From: Actinomycetota bacterium | Lineage (GTDB): Bacteria; Actinomycetota; Thermoleophilia; Solirubrobacterales; Solirubrobacteraceae | Length of the DNA stretch: 37,436 bases | Direction of reading: 5' to 3' | Assembly (NCBI GenBank): GCA_005798685.1 | Contig: SYIT01000084.1 | Span: forward strand, 1 to 37,436 | Notes under the pieces: model-generated | What the model was told of the DNA's origin: nothing | What the model saw: the letters and a program-made list of their open reading frames with translations, nothing else | Databases searched by the model: none | Shown here: positions 9,029 through 18,148 of the stretch, piece after piece | Layout: each line of letters starts with the position of its first letter | Position numbering within the stretch: the stretch's first letter is position 1 | Translations under genes and position numbers: made by a program

Positions 9029-10491
9029 CGACTCGAACTCTCGTCCTGCTCCTGCGAGCGGGCGGCGGCCAGCGAAGTGGCGACGCCGAGCAGAACCCAG
9101 GTCAGTGGGTCTTCAAGGAAGGCCGCGTAGATCAAGGTGTGGACGACGACAGCCGTGAATGCGGCGGCCACACCGACCTGCATCTCGGGCCATGGCGCCG
9201 AGCGAGCTCCACGCAGCGCACGGATAAATGCCAACACCAAGAGAGCCAGATAGGCGAAGAGGCCAACCACGCCCTGCTCCGCAGCAACTGTCACCGGGAT
9301 CGTGTGCGATGCCGAAGCGGCGCGCTCGAATGAAACGTCGTTGCTTCGCCGGTACTGGCGCGAGAACGACCCCGCCCCCCAGCCCTGAACTGGGCGCTCG
9401 ACGAAGAGCTTGCCGCCTCCGGTGACGAGCGCGGCTCGGCCACTGGTAACGCGCTCGGCCGTCTTACCACCACTCAGCGCGCCGCTGCCAACAGCCGCGG
9501 CAATTCCTCCCAGCAGCACTGCCGCAACGACGACGCCGACCGTCCAGCGCACACTCCAGCGCAGCGCAGCGATCACTGCCAAGCCGGCGAGGAGCGCGAC
9601 GAAGCTCGATTGCGAAAGCGTGATCAACAGCCCGCCGAAGAGAATTGCTGCCGCAAGCGCGCCGAGCGCGACCTGCCTGTTGCGCTTCTGCCAGCAGATC
9701 CAAGCGACGAGGAGGACGATCACAACAACGAGGAATCGGCCGAAGATGTTGGGGTCGAAAAAGACCGAGTTGACGCGGAAGTAGTCGGTGAACTGGTTCG
9801 ATGCGATCACCTTCGGATTGAGAAAGATGTGGCGCGTGGCGAATTCGAAGAAGCCGACGGCGGTGAGCACTAAGGCCAGCCCGACGAGCACGGCAAGCGC
9901 GCGGCCGGCGAGCTTCTCGGTCCAGCGCGAGCGTGCGATCAGGACGAACAGCAGCGCGAACGGCACGTAGAAGAAGACGACGTTCTCAAGCGCCGGGGCG
10001 CTGCCAAGGCCGTATGCGCTCTGAACCGAGTAGATCACGAGCACGGCGGCGACCACCCACTCCAGAGCGCCTGGCCTTAGCCCTTCTTCGCTGGCGCCGC
10101 TACGCAGCCGCGGCAGCAGCCACGCAAGCGCGCCGGCGGCGACAACGAGATAGAGGCCAAGCAAGAGGCTGGCCGTCGAGTCGCCAACGGCGATCGGGAT
10201 CCGGAATGGCAAGGTGAGCACTACGGCGATTGGGAAGGCGGTGGGCCGCCGCGTGAAAAGGATCACCAGAGCCGCCAAGGCCAAAATTCCGATCAGCAGC
10301 GCTGCAACCGCCAGAATCGGACGGTCGCGCAAGGTCGCCAGCTGGTCGGCGTCAGCGACGTGGACGACGAGAATCAGCGGCGCAACGACCAGCGTCGCGA
10401 GCATCAGCCGCGCGCGCGCCGTCGCCGAGCCGACGACGAGCGTCGCTCCGGCCAGAAGGCTGCAGATTGTTAGCGCGAGAGCAGTTGCCAT
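9025..10491 (-). CDS. O-antigen ligase family (Wzy/WaaL-like) polytopic membrane protein
   Basis: Multi-TM; FFDPNIFGRFLVVVIVLLVAW, TLSQSSFVALLAGL, and a large loop with RPVQGWGAGSFSRQYRR...ASASHTIPVTVAAEQGVVGLFAYL. Confidence 0.87.
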   Translation of the reverse strand: MATALALTICSLLAGATLVVGSATARARLMLATLVVAPLILVVHVADADQLATLRDRPILAVAALLIGILALAALVILFTRRPTAFPIAVVLTLPFRIPIAVGDSTASLLLGLYLVVAAGALAWLLPRLRSGASEEGLRPGALEWVVAAVLVIYSVQSAYGLGSAPALENVVFFYVPFALLFVLIARSRWTEKLAGRALAVLVGLALVLTAVGFFEFATRHIFLNPKVIASNQFTDYFRVNSVFFDPNIFGRFLVVVIVLLVAWICWQKRNRQVALGALAAAILFGGLLITLSQSSFVALLAGLAVIAALRWSVRWTVGVVVAAVLLGGIAAAVGSGALSGGKTAERVTSGRAALVTGGGKLFVERPVQGWGAGSFSRQYRRSNDVSFERAASASHTIPVTVAAEQGVVGLFAYLALLVLAFIRALRGARSAPWPEMQVGVAAAFTAVVVHTLIYAAFLEDPLTWVLLGVATSLAAARSQEQDESSSR

Positions 10492-12260
10492 GAGCGCGTC
10501 ATCAGTCCTTGAACATCAGGATCGGTTGCTAGTCGTGAAGGGAGCTGCGGTAGGCCGTACCGAATCACGGTTCCCTTGCCAACGCGGAAAGCGACGATCG
10601 TTAATGCGCCGACGCCGGTCACCGCCGAGGCCAGCGGTTCACCCTGAGGAACCGTCTTCGTTTCCTCGATCACGTCGTAGTCGTTGAAGAGCCCGCTCGT
10701 CCCCTTGAAGAGTTTGATTCGATCTTCGCCGGCGGTGATGTCGAAGTTGCCGCCCGCAGGAGGCTCCAGCGTGCTGCCAAAGATGTCGGCTGTAGCTGCT
10801 GGCAACGGCGAAACAAGGTTGGCCCTCTTCGTCAGCGTGACGGAGCGAAGCAGCGAATCGGTTCCTGCCTCAACGAGCGTTCCACCAGCAGTCACGAAGG
10901 TGCGCAGCTTGCGCGCCGCGGCCGCTGGCAGCCACACCGTGTCGCCGACCAGCAGCACACCGGTGTGGCCGGCGAGCGTCGGCCCGCGGCCACTCGCGAG
11001 GCCGTAATCGGTCGTCAGGTCGTAGCGGTATCGGTTACGGGCAAGCCATTTCATTATCGGCTGCTCTTGCAGCGCAAAGCGCGCCGGCAGCGGCGTGCCA
11101 AGGACGCGCCTGAGCGCTGCCGGGCCGCCTGTGGTAAGCAGGTTGGGTTCGCCGTCGCCATCATCGTCAACCGGGTTTCGGCCCTGCCATGTGATTAGCG
11201 GCAGCACGACCAACACCGGGTGCGAGCCGGCATCGTCGATGGGGAGCGGAACAGATGCCCGCAAGGCTCCCTTCTTGGCCGTGAAGAGCATCAGCTGCGA
11301 GGCCTTGCCGCGCGGTTTGACGCGAACCATCGAGGCCGAGCTGCGACCGCGCTGCGTGGCAGGCTCGCCGAGCCGGCTGAGCGTCCAGCTAAATCGCTGA
11401 CCGTTGGCCAAGACCGCCACACTGGCGACCGAACCGGCCTTGGTTGGCAGCAGCGGCGGCTGCGCGGCAATCGGGCGAACCGCGATGCCACCACGGCCTG
11501 GCAGCGGCTGGCCGTAGACGGTGATCGGCATGCCCTTTGAATCGAGCGGTACCGAGCTGCCGAGAACTCCGGCCGCATCGCGGCGCTGCGCGACAACAAG
11601 GTAGGTTCCGGGCGCTACCAAGCGGCCGTCGGCACCGCGCCCGCTCCAACTTGCGCGGTCGGAGCCTTCCGCGATCGGCAGCTCAGCAACCTGCTCGGTT
11701 GGCAGCGGCGCAGTGCGGAAAATCAACAGCCTCCCTTCGCGCGCGGCGCTGTTGAGGCGAATCTCTGCTGGCTGGCCATCGGCGCGCGGCAGCAGCTCTG
11801 GGCCCGCGCCGGCGCCGGGGCCGATCGAGACGACGGTGATCTTAGGCGGCGTGTCATCAACGCGAAACGACTTCGGAACGACGATGCTGCGGCCCTCACG
11901 GCGAAGAGTGACGCGAATTCGGTAGCGGCCGTCGGCGGCGACCTTGCCGTTGGCGTCGCGGCCATTCCAAGTCAGCGGTGCGATTGTGCGGTAGGCGGGA
12001 AGCTCAATTCCGGAGGCGATTTCACGGATGCTGTCGCCGCGCTGATCAACGACAGCTACGTCCACCAGTTCGCTGCGCTTCAGCCGAAAGGTGATCCGCT
12101 GCCGTTCGAAACGGCCGTCACCGTTCGGCGAGATTGCCTCCGAACCGAGCCGGAACGAGAGCAGCACCGGATCGGCGGTCTTCAGCTCCTGGGCGAAGAA
12201 GAAAGCAGCCCCGGTGGCGAGCACGAGCAGCGCGAAAAAGAGCTGTGCGAGCCGTGTCAA
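10470..12260 (-). CDS. Secreted/anchored protein with FlgD-type Ig-like domain and a large uncharacterised C-terminal region
   Basis: N-terminal [36 protein letters not shown]...[24 protein letters not shown] is a FlgD_ig-like signature. Confidence 0.65.
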   Translation of the reverse strand: MTRLAQLFFALLVLATGAAFFFAQELKTADPVLLSFRLGSEAISPNGDGRFERQRITFRLKRSELVDVAVVDQRGDSIREIASGIELPAYRTIAPLTWNGRDANGKVAADGRYRIRVTLRREGRSIVVPKSFRVDDTPPKITVVSIGPGAGAGPELLPRADGQPAEIRLNSAAREGRLLIFRTAPLPTEQVAELPIAEGSDRASWSGRGADGRLVAPGTYLVVAQRRDAAGVLGSSVPLDSKGMPITVYGQPLPGRGGIAVRPIAAQPPLLPTKAGSVASVAVLANGQRFSWTLSRLGEPATQRGRSSASMVRVKPRGKASQLMLFTAKKGALRASVPLPIDDAGSHPVLVVLPLITWQGRNPVDDDGDGEPNLLTTGGPAALRRVLGTPLPARFALQEQPIMKWLARNRYRYDLTTDYGLASGRGPTLAGHTGVLLVGDTVWLPAAAARKLRTFVTAGGTLVEAGTDSLLRSVTLTKRANLVSPLPAATADIFGSTLEPPAGGNFDITAGEDRIKLFKGTSGLFNDYDVIEETKTVPQGEPLASAVTGVGALTIVAFRVGKGTVIRYGLPQLPSRLATDPDVQGLMTRSWQLLSR

Positions 12261-12784
12261 AGCGCCACAAGGCTTCCGTTATCGGGGCGCTCCGACCCGT
12301 CCCTGCCGGCAGCACGCAGCGCAAGGCGGATCACGTTGCCATGGCAGATAATCACGGTTGCCCCAGTTTCGCTGCGCGCGCGCCAATCGTCCAGCCCCGC
12401 CGCCACGCGTGCAGCCTGAGTCGCAAAACTCTCACCGCCCGGGAATCCCCAGTCGGCCTCTAGTTCAACAAATGCCGTGAACGCTTCGGGATCCTCCGCG
12501 GCGACGTCGGCAAAGCTGCGATCGGTCCACTCGCCGGTCTCGGTTTCAGCGAAACGGGCATCGATCTGTGGCTCAAGACCGATCAACTCGGAGACGATTG
12601 TCGCCGTCTGCAGTGCCCGTGAAATGTTGCTTGAGACCAGCGTTATCGGCTCCACGGCGGCTACCGCCAGCGCCAACTGACGAGCCTGCTCGCGACCGGT
12701 TTCGTTGAGCGGCACGTCGCCCCAACCCTGAAAACGTCCCTCCAAGTTGTAGGCGGTCTGTCCGTGCCTTGCTAGATAGATCAC
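12257..12784 (-). CDS. Histidine phosphatase family protein (phosphoglycerate mutase-like)
   Basis: [35 protein letters not shown] (RHG motif); late His in [11 protein letters not shown]. Confidence 0.93.
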   Translation of the reverse strand: MIYLARHGQTAYNLEGRFQGWGDVPLNETGREQARQLALAVAAVEPITLVSSNISRALQTATIVSELIGLEPQIDARFAETETGEWTDRSFADVAAEDPEAFTAFVELEADWGFPGGESFATQAARVAAGLDDWRARSETGATVIICHGNVIRLALRAAGRDGSERPDNGSLVAL

Positions 12785-13989
12785 TGCGCTTGATCGGCAC
12801 CGAGCACTACGACGACGACGGCGCTCTGGCCGAGGACGCGGATGTTCTCGTCGATCACCGTCACAGCAGAGCTGCTCAGTCCGAGTGTCTTTGCCACTTC
12901 ATCTGCGGCCGCTTTAGCTCCAGTGTCGTAGTAGACCGTCGAAGTCTGGGCGGACTGGTCGGGTGCCGTTGAGACCGGCCCGACCTGAGTGAAACCCGCC
13001 GTTTGAAGTTTGTCGGCCGCCGCTCTGGCCAGGCCACTGCCGGTCGTGCCGTTAAGGACGGCGACCTGCGTCTTGGCCTTGTCAACAGTTCCGCCGTCAG
13101 GGGCTGTTTGCGTAGTCGTCGGCGCCGGCTCAACGCTGTTGGTTGCGGGAGTGGAGGTAGTACTTGAGCCACCACCACCAAAGACCTGAGTGATCAAGAC
13201 GAAGGCGATCACGATGATTGCGAGCCCACCGACGATCACCAGCACCAGCGACCGTCTGCCGCCTTCGGCTGGCTCTCCGCTATCGGCGCGGCTGGCGCGC
13301 GGCGCCGGTGGGCGCACCAGTGGGATCGATATCTCATCGGTCGCGCCCCGGGCCGGCGCAACGGGCCGTGGGCGCGGGCGCGCTGGCGGTGGCCGCGCGG
13401 CGGCGCTGGTGGCAGGTGCCGGCGCAGGAGGCGCCGGTGGAATGGCCGGCGGCGGCGCAGCCGGCGCAGCGGCTGCTGGCGGCGCATCGCCGGCGGGCGG
13501 CGCGGAAGGATTGGCGGCAGGCTTCTCTGCGGCCTTGGCGGAATCGCCAGCGGCCGGTTTCGCGCCAGGTGTAGGAATAGCGCCGGTCGTCGGCTTCGCT
13601 GGCTGCCTCGGAACAGCGCCGCCTGAGGCCTTCGGCGCTGGCCCTGGCACAGCACCGGTGACCGGCTTTGCCCCCGGCTTCGCTGGCGGGGGCTTAACCG
13701 GAGCGCGCGGGCGCCCTGCCGCTGTAGCGGCAGCGCCGGTTGCCGCTCCTGCGGTGGCGGCGGCAGTAGCTGGCGCCGGGCGCGCAGCCTCCTCGCTGAT
13801 CCGCTCAGCTGCCTCGGCGTCACGTTCGGGGGAGCGCCCGGCCCAGTCACGGAGCCGTTTGACTTCGCGCGCCTGCGCCGCATAGAGCGCAGCGAGCACG
13901 CCGAGGCCTACTACTGCGGCTAGGCCGGCGAGCGCACCGATGTGGTCGATCTCGCTAGAGATCGAGAGAGCAGCAGGAACAAGCGTCAT
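12781..13989 (-). CDS. LytR C-terminal domain-containing membrane protein with long Pro/Ala-rich linker
   Basis: Two TM segments, a low-complexity P/A/K region, then [34 protein letters not shown]...[21 protein letters not shown] (LytR_C-like). Confidence 0.82.
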   Translation of the reverse strand: MTLVPAALSISSEIDHIGALAGLAAVVGLGVLAALYAAQAREVKRLRDWAGRSPERDAEAAERISEEAARPAPATAAATAGAATGAAATAAGRPRAPVKPPPAKPGAKPVTGAVPGPAPKASGGAVPRQPAKPTTGAIPTPGAKPAAGDSAKAAEKPAANPSAPPAGDAPPAAAAPAAPPPAIPPAPPAPAPATSAAARPPPARPRPRPVAPARGATDEISIPLVRPPAPRASRADSGEPAEGGRRSLVLVIVGGLAIIVIAFVLITQVFGGGGSSTTSTPATNSVEPAPTTTQTAPDGGTVDKAKTQVAVLNGTTGSGLARAAADKLQTAGFTQVGPVSTAPDQSAQTSTVYYDTGAKAAADEVAKTLGLSSSAVTVIDENIRVLGQSAVVVVVLGADQAQ

Positions 13990-14001
13990 CGAGGCTTGAT
14001 C

Positions 14002-15960
14002 TTATGCGTTAGAGTCGCTGGACTGCTGATCGAGCGCCGCTGTAGCCGCATCTTGAGACCGATCGGCGTCTGTGAAGGCGGCAACTTTGGCCGCCAGCGC
14101 GGCAGCATCACCGCTCGCCGTCAACACTCCGATCTCATCAAACCAGGCAGCAATCTCGCCACTCTGGCGCGCTTTACGCGATGCGTGGACGATCTTCTCA
14201 GCCGGCGTTGGCTGCGGTCGCTCATGCGGGTTGAAGAGCTCCTCGTGGAGCTTCTCGCCCGGTCTGCGGCCGATTACCTCGATCGCGATGTCACTGTCAG
14301 GCTCTAGCCCCGAAAGCTCGATCATGTCGCGCGCAAGGCCGATGATCGAAACTGGCTCGCCCATCTCAAGCACGAAAATCTCGCCGCCGCTGCCAAGCGA
14401 ACCGGAACGAATGATCAGCTGGACAGCCTCGGGAATCGTCATGAAGTAGCGCGTCATCCGCTCGTCGGTCACGGTCACAGGGCCACCGCGATCGATCTGG
14501 CGGCGGAAGATCGGCACGACTGAGCCGGAGGAGCCGAGCACGTTGCCAAATCGGACCGAGGCATAGTTGGTCTTTGGAAAGCGCGACCCCATCTCTTCGA
14601 CGGCATACTCGGCGAGTGCCTTCGAAGCGCCCATCACGGTCGCCGGGGCGACCGCCTTGTCGGTCGAAACGAGCACAAAGTTGCGAACTTCAACCTCGCC
14701 GGCCAGCTCCGCGACAAGCCGCGTCGCGACGGCGTTGTTACGGATCGCCTCGACCGGGTTGCTCTCCATCAGCCCAACGTGCTTGTAGGCGGCGGCGTGG
14801 AAGACAAATGTTGGGCGGTGCTGCTCAAAAACCTCGCGCATCCGCTCAGCGTCCTTGCAGTCAGCCAGCACCGCCGTCAGCGACGAGGGGTGGACGTGGC
14901 GATCCTCCTCAAGTTCGCGCTGGATCGCGAAGAGATTGTCCTCAGCGTGATCAAGGATCACGAGCCGGCGCGGCGCAATTCGCGCAATCTGGCGGCAGAG
15001 CTCGGCGCCGATTGAGCCGCCAGCGCCGGTCACCAGCACAATCTCCTTCGAGAGGTAGCTGCCTACCCGGTCCAATTCCATCCGCACCGGCTCGCGGCCG
15101 AGAATGTCCTCAACCTGAACTTCACGGACTTGGCGGACGACATGGCCAGAGCCGGCCTGCAGCAGTTCGAAGACGGTCGGCAGTGTGCGGACGGGGATCC
15201 CGCGATCGCGGCCGGCGCGCACGACGCGGCCCCGCAAGGTTCCTGGCGCCGAAGGAATTGCAATCAGAATCTCGTCTGGCTCGGCCTCGTCGAGGATCCG
15301 CCCCAGCTGCTCGGTTCCGCCGAGCACCTTTACGCCATCGATCCGAAGCCCGGCCTTAAGCGGGTCGTCGTCAACGAAGCCGACCGGGTTAAGCGCCAGC
15401 GTCGGGTTGCGCAGAATCTCGCGCAGCGTCAGGCGGCCGCCGTCACCGGCGCCGATTATCAGCACGCGGCGAGCATTCTTATCGGCGCGAAAGCCGCGGA
15501 TCGGCCGTTCACGGACGGTTCGGGCAACGAAGCGCACACCGCCGACGAAGAGCAGCATCAGCAGGAAGAAGAGCGCGAGCACGCCGGTTGGGACGAGCAC
15601 GTTGATCTCGCCGCCGGCCGATTGGTAGCTGACCGGGTGAATCAGAGCGACCAGCCCAGCGAGCGCGACGGTCAGTAGCGCGACGGCCTGCAGCACGCCG
15701 AGATAATCGCCCTGAGTTGCGTAACGCCACTGGCGCTGCTCGGCTCGCAGCAGCAGGAAGATCACGAGTGTCAGGACAACGACCCAAGGAATCGTCTCCT
15801 CAAAGAGCCGCTCGTAGCGCGGCGGCGGGCCAGCCGCTTGGTCGAAACGGAGCTGGAAAGCGAGAAAATAAGCCAGCGCGGCAAGCACCCCGTCAACCAG
15901 CAGCTGGGCAACTGAGTGGCGATGGAGCGGGAAAACTGCCGAGCGGAGACGACTGCGCAT
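14002..15960 (-). CDS. Nucleoside-diphosphate sugar epimerase/dehydratase (CapD/FlaA1/WbpM-like)
   Basis: Four N-terminal TM helices, VLIIGAGDGGRLTLRE, VLVTGAGGSIGAELCRQIA, STDKAVAPATVMGASKALAE, VRFGNVLGSSGSVVPIF, RRPGEKLHEEL. Confidence 0.95.
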   Translation of the reverse strand: MRSRLRSAVFPLHRHSVAQLLVDGVLAALAYFLAFQLRFDQAAGPPPRYERLFEETIPWVVVLTLVIFLLLRAEQRQWRYATQGDYLGVLQAVALLTVALAGLVALIHPVSYQSAGGEINVLVPTGVLALFFLLMLLFVGGVRFVARTVRERPIRGFRADKNARRVLIIGAGDGGRLTLREILRNPTLALNPVGFVDDDPLKAGLRIDGVKVLGGTEQLGRILDEAEPDEILIAIPSAPGTLRGRVVRAGRDRGIPVRTLPTVFELLQAGSGHVVRQVREVQVEDILGREPVRMELDRVGSYLSKEIVLVTGAGGSIGAELCRQIARIAPRRLVILDHAEDNLFAIQRELEEDRHVHPSSLTAVLADCKDAERMREVFEQHRPTFVFHAAAYKHVGLMESNPVEAIRNNAVATRLVAELAGEVEVRNFVLVSTDKAVAPATVMGASKALAEYAVEEMGSRFPKTNYASVRFGNVLGSSGSVVPIFRRQIDRGGPVTVTDERMTRYFMTIPEAVQLIIRSGSLGSGGEIFVLEMGEPVSIIGLARDMIELSGLEPDSDIAIEVIGRRPGEKLHEELFNPHERPQPTPAEKIVHASRKARQSGEIAAWFDEIGVLTASGDAAALAAKVAAFTDADRSQDAATAALDQQSSDSNA

Positions 15961-15969
15961 CAGAGCGGC

Positions 15970-15975
15970 ATTCTA
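15970..15975 (-). promoter_or_regulatory. Predicted -10 element (leaderless) of the CapD-like gene
   Basis: TAGAAT on the minus strand, 9 nt before the ATG at 15960. Confidence 0.5.
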
Positions 15976-16024
15976 GCTCTAATGCGCTCTCCCTTCAGCG
16001 CCGCGCAAGGATGCTCGCAGGCTT

Positions 16025-17032
16025 TCAGTGGGCGCTCAGCAGCAGCTCTACGAGCAGCTCTGGATCACGGCGCACGCGCGCGGCCTGCGTTGTTGCCCAG
16101 TCGGCGGCCGATCTGCGAGTGAGCACGACCGCGGCCGGGTCCTCAAGCCGCCCCATTCGGCGGTCGGCGATCAGCTTCTCGTCGACAGCGCCGATCTTTC
16201 CTTCGAAGCTCGTCAGCACCGGCGTGCCTAGCGCAACGGCCTCGCGATTCATCGTCCCACCAGCGCTGACGACGAGGTCAGCAAGCGCCACCAGAGATGG
16301 TCCATCGATCGCGATTTCAGGAATCACAAAGCCGCCGGCGGCAGCGAGTTCAGCACGCTGCTGCTCAGTCCGCGGCAGCACTACAACCTGACCCTGCTCG
16401 CGGAGACGAACCAAAACCTCGCTGAAGGTGTTGTTCTCAAAGCGGTGGTAGAGCGAGACGGACGGCGGCGTGCGAACGACGGCTAGTGGCTGTTCGCCGT
16501 CAAGGCCAAGCAGCTCGAGCACGGCGCGGTCGGGCTCAAAGTCGGCGAGGTAGTACTCCTCCTTTAGCCCGGGGTAACGACGGAGCTTGCCGCGCGCTCC
16601 ATAACGGTCTAGCCGCTCCGGCGGGATTACGTCAGGCACGACGACGGCCTGAGCGAGGCGGCAATTGACGTTGTGCTGGACGGTTGCCCACTCGTAATCG
16701 AACATTGTTGCGGCCGGAACGCTGAGCATTCGCGCCGCAACGTTGACGTCGTTTGAGCCGTGGCCGATCGCCAGATCGAAGTTGCGCCCGCGGGCCCAGC
16801 CGCGCAGCGCCAGCGAACGGTCGACAAGGCCACGCGCCTTCGCCGCCAGCTTGCCGCCGCGGTGACGGCCGATCACGGTCGCGTCGATTCCGTGCAGTTC
16901 GCAGAGCGCAACCGTCTGCGCGAAGTCGCGCGCCGTCACCTCGACCTCGGCGCCACGCGCTCGCAGCCGCTCAATCACCGGCGCCAGCACGAGCACGTGC
17001 GGCGAATTTGTTAGATCGACCCAGGCGCGCAT
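16025..17032 (-). CDS. DUF354 domain-containing protein (GT-B/epimerase-like fold)
   Basis: MRAWVDLTNSPHVLVLAPVIERLRARGAEVEVTARDFAQT...IGHGSNDVNVAARMLSVPAATMFDYEWA is a typical DUF354 N-terminus. Confidence 0.85.
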   Translation of the reverse strand: MRAWVDLTNSPHVLVLAPVIERLRARGAEVEVTARDFAQTVALCELHGIDATVIGRHRGGKLAAKARGLVDRSLALRGWARGRNFDLAIGHGSNDVNVAARMLSVPAATMFDYEWATVQHNVNCRLAQAVVVPDVIPPERLDRYGARGKLRRYPGLKEEYYLADFEPDRAVLELLGLDGEQPLAVVRTPPSVSLYHRFENNTFSEVLVRLREQGQVVVLPRTEQQRAELAAAGGFVIPEIAIDGPSLVALADLVVSAGGTMNREAVALGTPVLTSFEGKIGAVDEKLIADRRMGRLEDPAAVVLTRRSAADWATTQAARVRRDPELLVELLLSAH

Positions 17033-18120
17033 TAGCCGAGCGCGGCGCGGGTAGCGTCAACAACCTGCTCAATTTGCTGATCGCTGATCGTGGCGCTGAT
17101 CGGAATAGCAAGGTGGCGCCGAGCTGCTTGGTCGGTTCCGGGCAGCGTTGCTTGTTGCGGACGCCAAGCACGCATTGATGGCTGTTCGTGAATCGGGCTG
17201 CGGTAATAGCCTCGCGCTTCAACCCCGCTGGCGCCAAGCTGCTCTGCAAGCTGATCGGGGTTGTCGGTCGCAACGACGTAGAGGTGCCAGGCCGGCGTCG
17301 CTCCCGCCGTCGCCTGCGGCAGCGTCACCAGTTCGCCCAGACCGAGTTCGCCGTAACGCTGGCCGGCGGCCGCGCGGTGATCGGCCCACTGTGAGAGCTG
17401 CGGCAGCATCACGCGCAAGACGGCCGCCTGAATCTCGTCGAGGCGCGAATTAAAGCCGACCTCTTCGTAATTCACGCGGTCGCGCGAGCCGTGGAAGCGC
17501 AGCATCCGCACGCGCTCGGCGAGCTCCTTGTCGGAGGTCGTGATCGCGCCACCGTCGCCGAAGGCGCCAAGGTTCTTCGACGGGTAGAAGGAGTGCGAAG
17601 CGATTGAGCCGAGCGCACCAGGCCTGCCATCCGGGCCGACCGAACCGGCAGCTTGCGCGCAGTCTTCAACGACCGGGAAGCCGAGCGCCTCGATTTCGGC
17701 GACCGGCGCAATGTTGCCGAAGAGATGGACAGCGACAACGGCCTTCGTGCGCGGCGTCACCACCGCTTTGACCTGCTCGGCCGTTGATATGTAGCTCACT
17801 GGATCGACGTCGCAGAAGACAGGCACGGCGCCGGTCGGCGGAATCGCTTCGGCGCTGGCGTAATAGCTGAATGATGGAACGATCACCTCGTCGCCGGGCC
17901 CGACGCCTAGCGCACGCAGAGCGATCGTGATCGCCTCGGTTCCATTCGCTACGCCGATTGCCTCAGCGGTGCCGACAAACTCTGCGAACTCCTGCTCGAA
18001 AGCCTCGACGTTGGGACCAAGGATGAACTGCCCGGCGGCGGAGACCTCGAGCAGCGCGGCGTCGATCTGCTCGCGCAGCGGATCGATCGCCGTCGTTGGA
18101 TCAAAGAGCGGAACGTTCAT
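17032..18120 (-). CDS. DegT/DnrJ/EryC1/StrS family PLP-dependent sugar aminotransferase
   Basis: MNVPLFDPTTAIDPLREQI...VEDCAQAAGS...SFYPSKNLGAFGDGGAITTSD (PLP lysine)...GFNSRLDEIQAAVL. ATG at 18120 preferred over the track start at 18318, which would overlap the divergent UppP fusion. Confidence 0.94.
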   Translation of the reverse strand: MNVPLFDPTTAIDPLREQIDAALLEVSAAGQFILGPNVEAFEQEFAEFVGTAEAIGVANGTEAITIALRALGVGPGDEVIVPSFSYYASAEAIPPTGAVPVFCDVDPVSYISTAEQVKAVVTPRTKAVVAVHLFGNIAPVAEIEALGFPVVEDCAQAAGSVGPDGRPGALGSIASHSFYPSKNLGAFGDGGAITTSDKELAERVRMLRFHGSRDRVNYEEVGFNSRLDEIQAAVLRVMLPQLSQWADHRAAAGQRYGELGLGELVTLPQATAGATPAWHLYVVATDNPDQLAEQLGASGVEARGYYRSPIHEQPSMRAWRPQQATLPGTDQAARRHLAIPISATISDQQIEQVVDATRAALG

Positions 18121-18130
18121 TACGACCCCA

Positions 18131-18140
18131 ACGCTACCCT
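18131..18140. promoter_or_regulatory. Overlapping divergent -10 elements for the DegT aminotransferase (-) and DedA-UppP fusion (+)
   Basis: ACGCTACCCT: on +, TACCCT (18135-18140) is 8 nt before GTG 18149; on -, TAGCGT (18136-18131) is 10 nt before ATG 18120. Confidence 0.5.
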
Positions 18141-18148
18141 CTCGACCG

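Noticed and set aside
13190-13885. 231-aa Gly/Ala-rich + strand ORF
   Set aside because: Antisense of the Pro/Ala low-complexity linker of the LytR_C protein; composition explains it.
17927-18148. N-terminal extension of the DedA-UppP ORF
   Set aside because: Antisense to the DegT aminotransferase and low-complexity; GTG 18149 with a TACCCT box is the better start.
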